Positions 32,825 to 41,581 are shown, counted from the first letter of the stretch. The stretch is 64,000 nt of DNA from Planotetraspora mira (GCF_016863275.1 NZ_BOOO01000031.1:171360-235359), one strand, 5' to 3'. Notes: generated by a model not told the origin, from the letters alone. Program-made: numbers and translations.

Positions 32825-34258
32825 TCATGATTCCGCCTGCGCCGTCCCAGGTTCGGCCGCACCCCCGGGGCCTCGGTCCGCGATGCGGAACGCCGCGCCC
32901 GGATGGTTGTCCGGCAGCCGGTGGATGCCGGGGCCGAGGAGGCGCTCGCGCAACGTGCTGTCGTCGTAGGACGTGCGATAGCGCCCTCGCCGCTGGAGTT
33001 CCGGAACGACGAGTTCGATGAAGTCCTCGGCCGTGCCCGGCGAGAGGTACTGCATGAGGTTGAAGCCGGCCGCGCCCGTCTCGTCCGCCCAGCGCTCGAT
33101 CTCGTCGGCCACTCGTTCCGGCGTGCCGGCCACGAAGAACGGCCCTCCCTGTCCGATGCGGCCGACGGAATCGAGCACGTCCCTGACCCGCAGGCCCCTG
33201 CCCACCAGGGGGCGTATCGCGCGCTCGGTGAAGTCGCCGCCCCGGGCGACGATGTCGTCGATCGTGTCGTCGGGGTCGTAGGCGGCCAGGTCGATCCCGC
33301 TGCCGCGCTGGGCCAGGAACCCCTGCGGGCTGATGTGACGCTGCAGGTCGGCGACCTTGGCGTCGGCCTCCTCCTGGGTCCTGGCGACGATCACCGACGC
33401 GCCGGGGAACACCTTGACGTGGTCGGGGTCGCGGCCGAAGGCCGCGGCGCGCCGCTTGATGTCGGCGATCTCCTCACGCAGCGCCTCGATCGACGGAGCC
33501 CCGGCGAAGATCGCCTCCGCATGCCTGGCCGCGAAGTCCTTGCCCCGGTCCGAGTTGCCGGCCTGGTAGATCACCGGGGTGCGTTGCGGGGAGGGTTCGG
33601 ACAGGTGGGGTCCGGCGACGCGGAAGTGTTTTCCGTGATGGTCGATGGGGTGGACCTTCTCCGGGTCGGTGTAGATCCTCCGTTCCCGGTCGCGGACGAC
33701 CGCGTCGTCCTCCCAACTGCCCTCCCACAACTTGTAGAGGACTTCGAGGTACTCCTCGGCGATCTCGTAGCGCAGGTCGTGCTCGATCTCGTCGTCGAGC
33801 CCGAAGTTCCTGGCGGCGCCGCGCAGGTAGGAGGTGACGACGTTCCAGGCCACCCGGCCCTTGGTGAGGTGGTCGAGGGTGGACATGCGACGCGCGTGCG
33901 CGAACGGAGGTTCGTAGGTGGTGGAGAAGGTCACGGCGAAGCCGAGATGCCGGGTGACCGCCGCCATCGCGGGCACGACGAGCAGCGGGTCGTTGGCCGG
34001 CACCTGCACCGCTTCGCGGATCGCGGTCCCGGGTCCCCCTTGATACCGGTCGTACAACCCGACCACGTCGGCGAGGAAGACCGCGTCGAAAAGGCCGCGT
34101 TCCAGCAGTGTGGCGAGCCCGGTCCAGTAGTCGATGTCGGTATAACGGTGCCGGTTGTTGTCGGGGTGCGTCCACAGGCCGTGCTGGATGTGGCCGACGC
34201 AGTTCATCTCGAAGAGGTTGAAGTGGATGATCCGGCGTTCGATGTCAGTCACGTTCAC
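32825..34258 (-). CDS. FMNH2-dependent monooxygenase (NtaA/SnaA/DszA family, luciferase-like)
   Basis: 477 residues of the NtaA/SnaA/DszA branch of bacterial luciferase-like monooxygenases: IHFNLFEMNCVGHIQHGLWT, FDAVFLADVVGLYDRYQGG, RVAWNVVTSYLRGAARNFG, and the conserved PVIYQAGNSDRGKDFAARHAEAIF near residue 235. Members open aromatic sulfones (DszA), nitrilotriacetate and related compounds with FMNH2 and O2. Start GTG 34256-34258; a second GTG two codons later is possible. The neighbours (SsuD, SfnB, flavin reductase, sulfur-type leader) favour an organosulfur substrate; NTA-like substrates cannot be excluded. Confidence 0.88.
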   Translation of the reverse strand: MNVTDIERRIIHFNLFEMNCVGHIQHGLWTHPDNNRHRYTDIDYWTGLATLLERGLFDAVFLADVVGLYDRYQGGPGTAIREAVQVPANDPLLVVPAMAAVTRHLGFAVTFSTTYEPPFAHARRMSTLDHLTKGRVAWNVVTSYLRGAARNFGLDDEIEHDLRYEIAEEYLEVLYKLWEGSWEDDAVVRDRERRIYTDPEKVHPIDHHGKHFRVAGPHLSEPSPQRTPVIYQAGNSDRGKDFAARHAEAIFAGAPSIEALREEIADIKRRAAAFGRDPDHVKVFPGASVIVARTQEEADAKVADLQRHISPQGFLAQRGSGIDLAAYDPDDTIDDIVARGGDFTERAIRPLVGRGLRVRDVLDSVGRIGQGGPFFVAGTPERVADEIERWADETGAAGFNLMQYLSPGTAEDFIELVVPELQRRGRYRTSYDDSTLRERLLGPGIHRLPDNHPGAAFRIADRGPGGAAEPGTAQAES

Positions 34259-34413
34259 TCACTGCGGGTTCGGTTCGGTCCGGGCGATGCCGCCGGCCGG
34301 GCCGGGCGACTGGCCAGGCCGGCCGAGCTCGTCTGCTCGGGATCGGAAGAGGGGGCGGGGCCCGTTCGACGGCCGCTGCCGCGCATCCGGAGCAGTCCGA
34401 CGAAATCGCCGTC

Positions 34414-34452
34414 CTACCAGACGCGTGCTTCGGGGCCGTTTCCCCACACCAT
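34414..34452 (-). CDS. possible 12-residue upstream peptide before the NtaA/DszA-family gene
   Basis: ATG 34452-34450 has a strong GGAGG 5 bases upstream and reads MVWGNGPEARVW before TAG. A TATAAC element at 34493-34488 lies upstream in the right direction. The peptide ends in Trp and has no cysteines, so it is unlike the other leader. It may be a regulatory uORF of the monooxygenase gene 155 bases on, or chance. Confidence 0.25.
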   Translation of the reverse strand: MVWGNGPEARVW

Positions 34453-34477
34453 ACGGACCTCCGGAGAAAATGCAACT

Positions 34478-34506
34478 TTGCCTACCGGTTATACATGAAT
34501 TAGGCT
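34478..34506 (+). promoter_or_regulatory. candidate promoter of the sfnB-ssuD-dszC-like operon
   Basis: TTGCCT (34478-34483), 17 bases, TAGGCT (34501-34506), with start of transcription expected about 25 bases before the ATG at 34537. A TATAAC for the opposite strand overlaps it (34493-34488), so the two divergent units appear to share control DNA. Confidence 0.4.
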
Positions 34507-34536
34507 CGACGCCATCACACACCGACGGACGGCACC

Positions 34537-35757
34537 ATGAGCATTGACAGCCCACCATCGCGAGCCCCTGACCGACCGGCCGCGCATGTGATCGCAGACG
34601 ACGCGGAGACGCTGGCCGTGGCGCAGGCGCTCGCCGTCGAGTTCGCCGCCGGAGCGGCCGGGCGCGACGCCCAGCGGCGACTGCCCCGGCAGGAGCTGGA
34701 CCGGTTGTCGGCCAGCGGATTGCTGGGGGTCACCGTTCCGCGTGAACACGGCGGCGCGGATGTGAGCGCGCGGACCGTCGCCGAGGTGTTCCGGCTGCTG
34801 GCCGCCGCCGACCCGAACATCGCCCAGATCCCGCAGAGCCATGTCGTCTACGTGAACGTGCTGCGCCGGCAGGGCAGCCCCGCGCAGCGGGAGTTCTTCT
34901 TCGGCGAGGTGCTGGCGGGCAGGCGCTTCGGCAACGCCCAGTCCGAGGCGGGGACGAAGCACGTGCAGGACTACCGGACACGGCTGATTCGCGCGGGTGA
35001 CCACTTCGTGCTGCGTGGCGTCAAGCACTACAGCACGGGCGCGCTGTTCGCCGACTGGATCCCGGTCCTGGCCCGTGACGAGGACGAGACGCTGCATGTC
35101 GCGTACGTGCCCCGCGACGCCCCCGGGCTGACCGTGGTAGACGACTGGGCCGGAATGGGACAGCGGACCACGGCCAGCGGCACGGTGCGGCTCGAGGACG
35201 TTCCCGTGCCGGCCGCGCACGTGGTGCCCCACCACCTGACGTTCACCGGGCCGCAGTTGCACGGCGCACTGGCGCAACTGCTGCACACGGCGATCGACGT
35301 CGGAATCGCGGGGGGCGCGTTGACCGAGGCGGTCGAGTTCGTGCGGACCAAGGCCCGCCCCTGGTTCGAGAGCGGCCAGGAGAGCGCCGCGGAGGACCCG
35401 CTGATCATCCAGCGAGTCGGCGAGCTCTCCATCAAGGTCCGCGCGGCCGAGGCGCTGCTGGTCGCGGCCGGGGACGCGGTCGACGCGGCGCGAGCCGACC
35501 TGACCGCGCAGTCGGCCGGCGCGGCCTCGATCGCCGTGGCCACCGCGAAGGCCTACGCGGACCCGGTCGCGGTCGAGCTCGGCAGCGCCGTCTTCGAATT
35601 GGGCGGCGCCCGGTCCAGCCTGGAAGGGCTCAACCTGAACCGGCACTGGCGCAACGCCCGCACCCACACCTTGCACGACCCCGCGCGCTGGAAGGTCCAG
35701 CACATCGGTCGGTACGTACTCAACGGACAGCTTCCACCCCGACACGGCCTGCTCTAG
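34537..35757 (+). CDS. sfnB: SfnB-type sulfur-acquisition flavoprotein oxidoreductase
   Basis: 406 residues with the acyl-CoA dehydrogenase fold: ASGLLGVTVPREHGGADV near residue 60, AAADPNIAQIPQSHVVYV, then KHYSTGALFADWIPVLARDE and the AGMGQRTTASGTVRLEDVPVP beta domain, ending LNLNRHWRNARTHTLHDP. The HYSTGA and RHWRNARTHTLHDP motifs belong to the SfnB/DszC group, which are FMNH2-utilising oxygenases acting in dimethylsulfone and thiophene sulfur pathways rather than acyl-CoA dehydrogenases. It heads a three-gene operon with SsuD and a paralogue. Confidence 0.85.
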   Translation: MSIDSPPSRAPDRPAAHVIADDAETLAVAQALAVEFAAGAAGRDAQRRLPRQELDRLSASGLLGVTVPREHGGADVSARTVAEVFRLLAAADPNIAQIPQSHVVYVNVLRRQGSPAQREFFFGEVLAGRRFGNAQSEAGTKHVQDYRTRLIRAGDHFVLRGVKHYSTGALFADWIPVLARDEDETLHVAYVPRDAPGLTVVDDWAGMGQRTTASGTVRLEDVPVPAAHVVPHHLTFTGPQLHGALAQLLHTAIDVGIAGGALTEAVEFVRTKARPWFESGQESAAEDPLIIQRVGELSIKVRAAEALLVAAGDAVDAARADLTAQSAGAASIAVATAKAYADPVAVELGSAVFELGGARSSLEGLNLNRHWRNARTHTLHDPARWKVQHIGRYVLNGQLPPRHGLL

Positions 35758-35765
35758 GAATAGCC

Positions 35766-36923
35766 ATGACTTTGACCTTTCACTGGTTCCTGCCCACCTA
35801 CGGCGACAGCCGCGACATCGTCGGCGGCGGCCACGGACTGCCCGCGGGGTCGGCCGGCGGCGCCCGGCCCGCCACCCTGGCCTACCTGCGCCAGATCGTG
35901 CACGCGGCCGAGCAACTCGGCTTCGTCGGCGCCCTGACGCCCACCGGCGCCTGGTGCGAGGACGCCTGGCTGACCACGGCCATGCTCGTCGAGACGACCG
36001 AGCGGCTCAAGTTCCTGGTCGCCTTCCGGCCGGGCTTCGTCACCCCGACCCTGGCCGCGCAGATGGCCGCCACCTTCCAGCGCCACTCGGGCGGCCGGCT
36101 GCTGCTCAATGTGGTCACCGGTGGGGAGAGCCACGAGCAGCGCGCGTACGGCGACTTCCTCGACAAGGACGCCCGGTACGCGCGTGCGGACGAGTTCCTG
36201 CACATCGTGCGGGGGCTGTGGAGGGGAGAGGTCGTCGACTTCGCCGGCGAGCATCTGAGAGTCGAGGGCGCGCAGCTCAACCGGGTACCCGACCCGGTGC
36301 CGGACATCTACTTCGGCGGCTCGTCCGCCGCCGCGGGCCGGGTGGCGGCCCGCCACGTCGACGCGTACCTCACATGGGGGGAGCCCCCCGCCGCCGTGGC
36401 CGAGAAGATCGCCTGGGTGTCCGGACTCGCGGCGGCGGAGGGCCGCAGCCTCCGCCAGGGCATCCGGCTGCATGTCATCAGCCGGGACACCAGCGAGCAG
36501 GCGTGGGCGCAGGCTCAGCGGCTGCTCGACGGCATCGACCCGGCCACCGTCGACAAGGTCCAGGCAGGCCTCGCCCGCAGCGAGTCCGAAGGGCAGAAGC
36601 GGATGCTCAACCTGCACGGCGGCAGTCGCGACGGATTGGAGATCTATCCGAACCTGTGGGCGGGGGTGGGCCTGGTCCGCGGCGGAGCCGGCACCGCACT
36701 GGTGGGCAGCCACACCGAGGTCGCCGACCGGATCGAGGAGTACCACCGCCTCGGCATCACCGAGTTCGTCCTCTCGGGCCATCCCCACATCGAGGAGGCC
36801 TACTGGTTCGGCGAGGGTGTGCTGCCCATCCTGCGCAGCCGCGGGCTCTGGGAGCACCCGCAGGCCCAGCAGGACGCGGATCGACCGGCCACCATCCCCT
36901 TCGCCTCGGCGTCCTCCCGCTGA
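35766..36923 (+). CDS. ssuD: SsuD-like FMNH2-dependent alkanesulfonate monooxygenase
   Basis: 385 residues of the luciferase-like fold. MTLTFHWFLPTYGDSRDI matches the SsuD start; LGFVGALTPTGAWCEDAWLT, RPGFVTPTLAAQMAATF, GGRLLLNVVTGGESHEQRAYG and the phosphate-loop IYFGGSSAAAGRVAARHVD follow. SsuD desulfonates alkanesulfonates with FMNH2 and O2, releasing sulfite and aldehyde. The gene starts 8 bases after sfnB. A dedicated sulfonate ABC transporter (SsuABC) is absent; the peptide-type importer in the neighbouring operon may feed the pathway. A truncated SsuC-like permease tail lies at 53.2 kb. Confidence 0.85.
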   Translation: MTLTFHWFLPTYGDSRDIVGGGHGLPAGSAGGARPATLAYLRQIVHAAEQLGFVGALTPTGAWCEDAWLTTAMLVETTERLKFLVAFRPGFVTPTLAAQMAATFQRHSGGRLLLNVVTGGESHEQRAYGDFLDKDARYARADEFLHIVRGLWRGEVVDFAGEHLRVEGAQLNRVPDPVPDIYFGGSSAAAGRVAARHVDAYLTWGEPPAAVAEKIAWVSGLAAAEGRSLRQGIRLHVISRDTSEQAWAQAQRLLDGIDPATVDKVQAGLARSESEGQKRMLNLHGGSRDGLEIYPNLWAGVGLVRGGAGTALVGSHTEVADRIEEYHRLGITEFVLSGHPHIEEAYWFGEGVLPILRSRGLWEHPQAQQDADRPATIPFASASSR

Positions 36924-36938
36924 CGCGCCGGGATGATC

Positions 36939-38120
36939 ATGAGTACCCAGAACCCGTCCTCGGCCGGCCTGGCGGAGCTGTACGAGCGTGCGGCGCGGAT
37001 CCTCCCGGAGCTGGCCGAGGGTGCCGCCGAGCGGGAGCGCGAGCGAGAGTTGCCGCACGCCCAGATCCGCCGGATCGCCCAGGCACGACTGTTCACCTTC
37101 CGGATCCCCGCCGAGTACGGCGGCGCGGGATCCTCGGTCCAGGACGTGTTCCGCTTCGTGATCGATCTCGCCGCGGCGGACTCGAACATCGCCCAGGCCG
37201 TACGCCCGGACTTCGGACGCGTCGAAGCACTGCTGGCCGGTCCGGAGGCCGAACGCCGCAAGTGGTTCCCCCGGTTCCTCGCGGGCGACGTCTTCGGCAA
37301 CGCGGGCTGGGAGATCGGCGGCTCCAACGGGGAGATCCGATCCCGGATCACCCGGCACGGTGATCATTTCAAGGTCAACGGCACCAAGTTCTACAGCACG
37401 GGCGCGCTGTACGCCGACTGGATCGGCGCGGCGGCTCTGGACGACGACGGAGAGAAGGTGTTCTTCACCCTGCCTCGCGACCGGGAGGGGCTGCACCTCA
37501 TCGACGACTTCGACGGCGTCGGCCAGCGACTCACCGCCAGCGGGACCACCAGGCTCGACGACGTCACCGTCCACCCCGACGAGATCAGCATCCGCGACAG
37601 CGGCGAGCGGCGCTCGCCCGTCACCCCCTTCCTGCAGCTCTACCTCGCCGCGGTCGAGGCCGGCATCGCACGGAACGCGCTCACCGACGCGGTGGACTTC
37701 GCGCGCGAGCGGGCCCGCCCCATCGCGCACAGCACCGCGCGTCGGTCGGTGGACGACCCCTACGTGCAGCACGCTGTGGGCGAGATCGCCGCAAGGGCCT
37801 ACGCCGCCGAGGCCGCCGTCCTGCACGCCGCCGCGTCGATCGATCGGGCCTGGCACGCCGAGTTACGTCCCGATCTGCTCACCCTCGCATCCGTCGAAGT
37901 CGCTCAGGCGCAGGTCTTCGCCATCGAAGGGGCCCTCAAGTCGGCCGAGTTGCTGTTCGACGTCGGTGGTGGCTCGGCCACCGGGCGGACCCACAATCTG
38001 GACAGGCATTGGCGTAACGCCCGCACCGTCGCCAATCACAACCCCCGCTACTGGAAGGCCGCTGTCGTCGGCGCCTTCCGGCTCAACGGGACCGAGCCCC
38101 CCGCCAACGGTCTGTTCTGA
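36939..38120 (+). CDS. second SfnB/DszC-like flavoprotein oxygenase
   Basis: 393 residues related to the SfnB product two genes upstream: RIAQARLFTFRIPAEYGGAG, AAADSNIAQAVRPDF, GTKFYSTGALYADWIGAAAL, GVGQRLTASGTTRLDDVTV and the C-terminal HNLDRHWRNARTVANHNP. The FYSTGA and RHWRNARTVANHNP motifs put it near DszC-type monooxygenases. ATG 36939 has GGGA 6 bases upstream; ATG 36933 is an alternative. It closes the operon. With two such oxygenases and an SsuD the operon may oxidise a sulfide or sulfone stepwise to sulfite. Confidence 0.85.
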   Translation: MSTQNPSSAGLAELYERAARILPELAEGAAERERERELPHAQIRRIAQARLFTFRIPAEYGGAGSSVQDVFRFVIDLAAADSNIAQAVRPDFGRVEALLAGPEAERRKWFPRFLAGDVFGNAGWEIGGSNGEIRSRITRHGDHFKVNGTKFYSTGALYADWIGAAALDDDGEKVFFTLPRDREGLHLIDDFDGVGQRLTASGTTRLDDVTVHPDEISIRDSGERRSPVTPFLQLYLAAVEAGIARNALTDAVDFARERARPIAHSTARRSVDDPYVQHAVGEIAARAYAAEAAVLHAAASIDRAWHAELRPDLLTLASVEVAQAQVFAIEGALKSAELLFDVGGGSATGRTHNLDRHWRNARTVANHNPRYWKAAVVGAFRLNGTEPPANGLF

Positions 38121-38255
38121 GCTCAGGCGAGGCTGCGGAGCACTTGGGCGTCATCATGAACGGCGTGGTCCGCGGCCGGGCGGCGAAACTGCTTACTCCG
38201 CCGCCGGTCGCGCATCGTCTCTCCGGGTCAGGCCCGAAAGCGCCTCCCCTTCCTG

Positions 38256-38939
38256 TCAGATCCCGGCGGCGCCGAGTTCGGTGAGCAGGGCGTCGAGCAC
38301 GTGCATGGCGCGCCATGCCTTGGTCATGCCGAACTGTGCGGAGAACCGTACGACGGCGCGGGCCTCCTCCGGTGTGGCGCCGGCGCCAAGGGCGCGCGTC
38401 ACGTGGGCGCGGAAGCTCTCCTGCAGCGTCTGGAAGAGCACGTCGACGGTCATCGTGATGAACGCGCGCTCACGGACCGACAGCAGGCGCATGTCGGCGC
38501 GCATCCGCGACTGCAGGTCCATGTAGATGCCGAACGGTGCGTCGAGCGCGGCGACGGCCTGCCGCATCAGGTCAGGCATGGGGCTGCCCGTTCCGCCGGC
38601 GTTCACCTCGTGGCCCTGGCCGGTGGGGGCAGGCAGGGCGTGCTCCCGTTCCAGGTCGGTCAGGCGGGCGAGCGCCGCCAGGGCGGCGGGGTAGCCGCTG
38701 TCGTAGGCGACGAAGCGGAGCGCCTCGCGTAGGTCGTCGGCGGACAAGCCGCAGTCCGCCGCCATCGTCACGTGCTGCCGGAAGGGCAGGCCGAGGGTCT
38801 GCTGGCAGACGTCGGCGGTGAGGCACAGCAGGACCTTCTCGCGCATGGTCAGCTCCGGGATCTCGTCCCAGAGCAGGCGGTCGGTGGCGGCGCTCATCTC
38901 GGCGAACACCGGGTCCAGTGCCTTCACCTGGTTTTCCAT
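38256..38939 (-). CDS. carboxymuconolactone decarboxylase-family protein (tandem CMD domains)
   Basis: 227 residues with two CMD repeats: residues 25-95 (WDEIPELTMREKVLLCLTADV, LREALRFVAYDSGYPAAL) and 140-215 (DMRLLSVRERAFITMTVDVLF, EEARAVVRFSAQFG). The CxxC-plus-His of AhpD-type peroxidatic members is not present (only VCQQTLGLPFRQH with a single Cys), so it is more like gamma-carboxymuconolactone decarboxylase or an uncharacterised isomerase than an AhpD peroxidase. It is divergent from a TetR gene across a perfect 16-bp palindrome, which points to regulation by that protein. Confidence 0.8.
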   Translation of the reverse strand: MENQVKALDPVFAEMSAATDRLLWDEIPELTMREKVLLCLTADVCQQTLGLPFRQHVTMAADCGLSADDLREALRFVAYDSGYPAALAALARLTDLEREHALPAPTGQGHEVNAGGTGSPMPDLMRQAVAALDAPFGIYMDLQSRMRADMRLLSVRERAFITMTVDVLFQTLQESFRAHVTRALGAGATPEEARAVVRFSAQFGMTKAWRAMHVLDALLTELGAAGI

Positions 38940-38962
38940 GGGAACTCCTCCGTATGTAAACG

Positions 38963-38978
38963 GTTGTAGCGCTACAAC
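38963..38978. promoter_or_regulatory. perfect palindrome operator, GTTGTAGCGCTACAAC
   Basis: A 16-bp perfect inverted repeat midway between the divergent CMD and TetR genes (about 24 and 37 bases from the two starts); part of it recurs nearby as TGTAGTGCAAC. It is the likely binding site of the TetR protein. Confidence 0.65.
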
Positions 38979-39015
38979 TGTAGTGCAACGATCGTCCGCC
39001 TACAATTGGGCCACC

Positions 39016-39663
39016 ATGGACAAGACCTCCTCCGCCCCGGCCGACCCTCCCGAAGTCAAGCGAGGCCGCAACCCGCGCGGTCACGGCGAGCGGCTGCGCG
39101 AGGACATCGTGGGCGCCGCCCTGCGACTGCTGGACGAACACGGCGACGACCAGGCCCTGTCCATGCGCGCGGTGGCCCGGGAGGTCGGCGTCGCGGCGAC
39201 CTCTGTGTACATTCACTTCGCCGACCGGGACGCGCTCGTGCTGGCCGCCCTGGAGAGGTTCCATCGCGAACTCGTGGAGGCCGTCGATCAGGCCGAGACC
39301 GGTGCCGCCGATCCGGCGGGGAAGCTGCGTGCCCGCGTCCTGCTGCTGGGCAGGAGGGTCCAGCGACACCCCGGCCTGTACAAGGTGCTGCACGAGAGCA
39401 CGCTCAACCAGCGGATGGCCATGTCATTCAAGCAGGAGTTGGCCGAGCGCACCACCGCAGCGGTGCAGCGGTGCATCGACGCCGGGCTCGCCCCGGCAGA
39501 CGACGCCGCAGTGGTCTCCCTGGATCTGAGGGCGGCGGTGCACGGTGCCGTGTCGATGCGGGTCAATCAGCCCGACCTGCCATGGCCACCGCTGGAGGAA
39601 CAGGTCGATCGTTTCCTGACCAAGCTCGTCGGCCTCGCGCCCCCCGACTGCCGGCCGGAATGA
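39016..39663 (+). CDS. TetR-family transcriptional regulator
   Basis: 215 residues. HTH at residues 25-75: REDIVGAALRLLDEHGDDQA, MRAVAREVGVAATSVYIHFADRDALV. The C-terminal domain (KLRARVLLLGRRVQRHPGLYKVLHES) matches the TetR_C group with WHG-like ends. ATG 39016 is the first start that keeps the palindrome non-coding; the ribosome site is weak. Divergent from the CMD-family gene, which is the likely target together with its own gene. Confidence 0.87.
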   Translation: MDKTSSAPADPPEVKRGRNPRGHGERLREDIVGAALRLLDEHGDDQALSMRAVAREVGVAATSVYIHFADRDALVLAALERFHRELVEAVDQAETGAADPAGKLRARVLLLGRRVQRHPGLYKVLHESTLNQRMAMSFKQELAERTTAAVQRCIDAGLAPADDAAVVSLDLRAAVHGAVSMRVNQPDLPWPPLEEQVDRFLTKLVGLAPPDCRPE

Positions 39664-39780
39664 CCGTCCCGTGGAGGCCCCGGTCCCGACCGGCGGGTTG
39701 AGGATCTGGCGGCGCCTCACCCGCCGATCATGCGGCCAGGAGTCGTCAGGCGGTTCACCGCCTCGCCTGTCGTGCCAGGA

Positions 39781-41019
39781 TCAACGGCGTACGGCCAGGT
39801 GCCGCGTGAGGTGATCGATCACCTCACGCGCGTCGTCCTCGATGCCGTGGATGAACGTGGACTTGCGCCGCCGCAGCACGGGCAGCCCCAGCGCGTACAG
39901 TCCCGGGCTGCCGACCACACCGCCCTCGTGGAGCAGCCGGCCCTTCTCGTCGACCACGGGCATGTCGAGCCACCTGAAGTCGGGCCGAAATCCCGTCGCC
40001 CACACGATCGTGCGGATCTCGCCGCTTCGCAGATCGATCTGCCATCGTGCCGACTCGGGCACGTGTGTCGGCGCGAAGCGCTCGGGAGGATCGACTTCGG
40101 CGTCGCACCCGTGAGCCCGGGCCCACTCGTCGAACGTGTCCAGCAGGCGCCGCATCTTGAGGTCCGCCAGCGAGAACACGTTACGCAGGCCACCGGAGAA
40201 CAGCGCACGGCCGTCACGCACAGCCGCCCAGCGGCCCACCAACTCGACACCCATCGCGGCGAGCGTGTTGAGATCGAGCGTTCTGCGCTCGGGGGTCCCG
40301 ACCAGCTGCGGCGAGGGCAGCCGCCGGGCCCGCGCCAGATCATCGACCTCGTCGTGGCGCTGGTCCCACACGCCCGACGCGTCCATCCACCACAGCACAT
40401 CGCGTCCGCGGTACAGGCGCGGCAACCGCACGTGCTCCCCCACTGACAGGATCACCGGCCGCCCCGACCGCTTCAGCTCCGCCGCCAGTTGCACGCCGGT
40501 CGCCGACGCCCCCACGACGAGCACGCCCCCGTCGGGGAGGTGGGTGGGGCCGGCGTAGTCGAACGGCGTCAGTTGCACGACGGACGCCGGCACCGCGTCG
40601 GCGAACTGCGGCACCGTCGGCCGGTTGCAGGCGCCGCTCGCGATGACCACTGCCCGGCAGCGGATTTCGCCGTGGCTCGTCGTCACGTGGTAACCGTCGT
40701 CGGTGCGTCGCACCGATGTGACGTTCGTGCCGGTCCGGACGGGAGCACGCGAGACGGTGGCGAAGCGCTCGATGAACTCGATCACTTCGCCCATCGTCAT
40801 GTAGCCGTCGGGATCCGGGCCCTCATAGCGATGCCCTGGCAGGCGGCTCTGCCAATTGGGCGTGAGCAGCCGCAGGGAGTCCCAGCGTTCGTGTCGCCAG
40901 GAGTTCGCCACCTCGCCACGCTCGAGGACGACGTGGTCGACCGACCGGTCGCGGAGGAAGTGACTCGCGGCGAGGCCCGCGTGCCCCGCACCGATCACGA
41001 CCGTGGTGGTGCGTTCGAT
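39781..41019 (-). CDS. FAD/NADPH-dependent monooxygenase-like flavoprotein
   Basis: About 412 residues. The FAD fingerprint VVIGAGHAGLAAS lies at the very N-terminus, SWRHERWDSLRLLTPNWQS follows, the NADPH site VVGASATGVQLAAEL is near residue 165, and IVWATGFRPDFRWL near 350 completes the two-dinucleotide-domain pattern of YUCCA/group B flavin monooxygenases. No ATG, GTG or TTG lies close before the FAD motif: the reading frame shows ATC at 41019-41017 with GGAGG about 7 bases upstream, an internal GTG that would cut the first beta strand, or an ATG at 41112 deep inside the OsmC gene. I place the start at ATC with reserve. It follows the OsmC gene by 13 bases. Confidence 0.8.
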   Translation of the reverse strand: MERTTTVVIGAGHAGLAASHFLRDRSVDHVVLERGEVANSWRHERWDSLRLLTPNWQSRLPGHRYEGPDPDGYMTMGEVIEFIERFATVSRAPVRTGTNVTSVRRTDDGYHVTTSHGEIRCRAVVIASGACNRPTVPQFADAVPASVVQLTPFDYAGPTHLPDGGVLVVGASATGVQLAAELKRSGRPVILSVGEHVRLPRLYRGRDVLWWMDASGVWDQRHDEVDDLARARRLPSPQLVGTPERRTLDLNTLAAMGVELVGRWAAVRDGRALFSGGLRNVFSLADLKMRRLLDTFDEWARAHGCDAEVDPPERFAPTHVPESARWQIDLRSGEIRTIVWATGFRPDFRWLDMPVVDEKGRLLHEGGVVGSPGLYALGLPVLRRRKSTFIHGIEDDAREVIDHLTRHLAVRR

Positions 41020-41032
41020 GGCCCGGCCTCCC

Positions 41033-41581
41033 TCAGGCGACTTCGACGGTGACGTTCGTAGGGTTCGTGAGGGCGTCGAACACGGCGGAGCGCTTCTGGG
41101 ACTGGGCCACAAGAGCTTCGATGTCCTGCTGCGAAGCGTCCGCGTCGATCGTGAACGTCACCTTGATGTCGTTGAAGCCGTTGCGCACGTCGCTGTCGGC
41201 ACCGAGGATCCCGCGAATGTCGTGGTTGCCTTCGACCGTCGACTCGACCGAGCGCAGTTGGATGCCGCGATTTTGCGCCACGGAAGCCACGCCTGCCGTA
41301 AGGCAGCTCGCCAGGCCGACGAGGAGGTACTCGATCGGCGTGATGCCGTTGTCCTCCGCCGCGAAGACCTCGGGGTGGTCGGCGGTGAACACCGTTTCGC
41401 TCTTGTGACTCTGCTCCTGCCCGAGGCCGAAGAAGTTCTGGATCGTCGTCGTGCTGTGGACGCCGTTCTGCCACCTGGAGGACGCCCGCCAGGTGAACTG
41501 AGCCGCCTCGGGCGCGCCCTTCAGCACCTCGCGTGCGTCGAGCAGTGCCTGAACGTTGACTCCGTTGTCGATCGTCGTCAT
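41033..41581 (-). CDS. OsmC-family protein
   Basis: 182 residues with the OsmC/Ohr fold: AAQFTWRASSRWQNGVHS, VFTADHPEVFAAEDNGITPIEYLLVGLASCLTAGVASVAQNRG. One cysteine (in LASCLTAG, near residue 100) sits in the usual helix; the second peroxidatic cysteine of Ohr is not evident, so thiol-peroxidase activity is uncertain. ATG 41579-41581. The flavin monooxygenase gene follows within 14 bases, and the metX gene is divergent, less than 100 bases away. Confidence 0.85.
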   Translation of the reverse strand: MTTIDNGVNVQALLDAREVLKGAPEAAQFTWRASSRWQNGVHSTTTIQNFFGLGQEQSHKSETVFTADHPEVFAAEDNGITPIEYLLVGLASCLTAGVASVAQNRGIQLRSVESTVEGNHDIRGILGADSDVRNGFNDIKVTFTIDADASQQDIEALVAQSQKRSAVFDALTNPTNVTVEVA

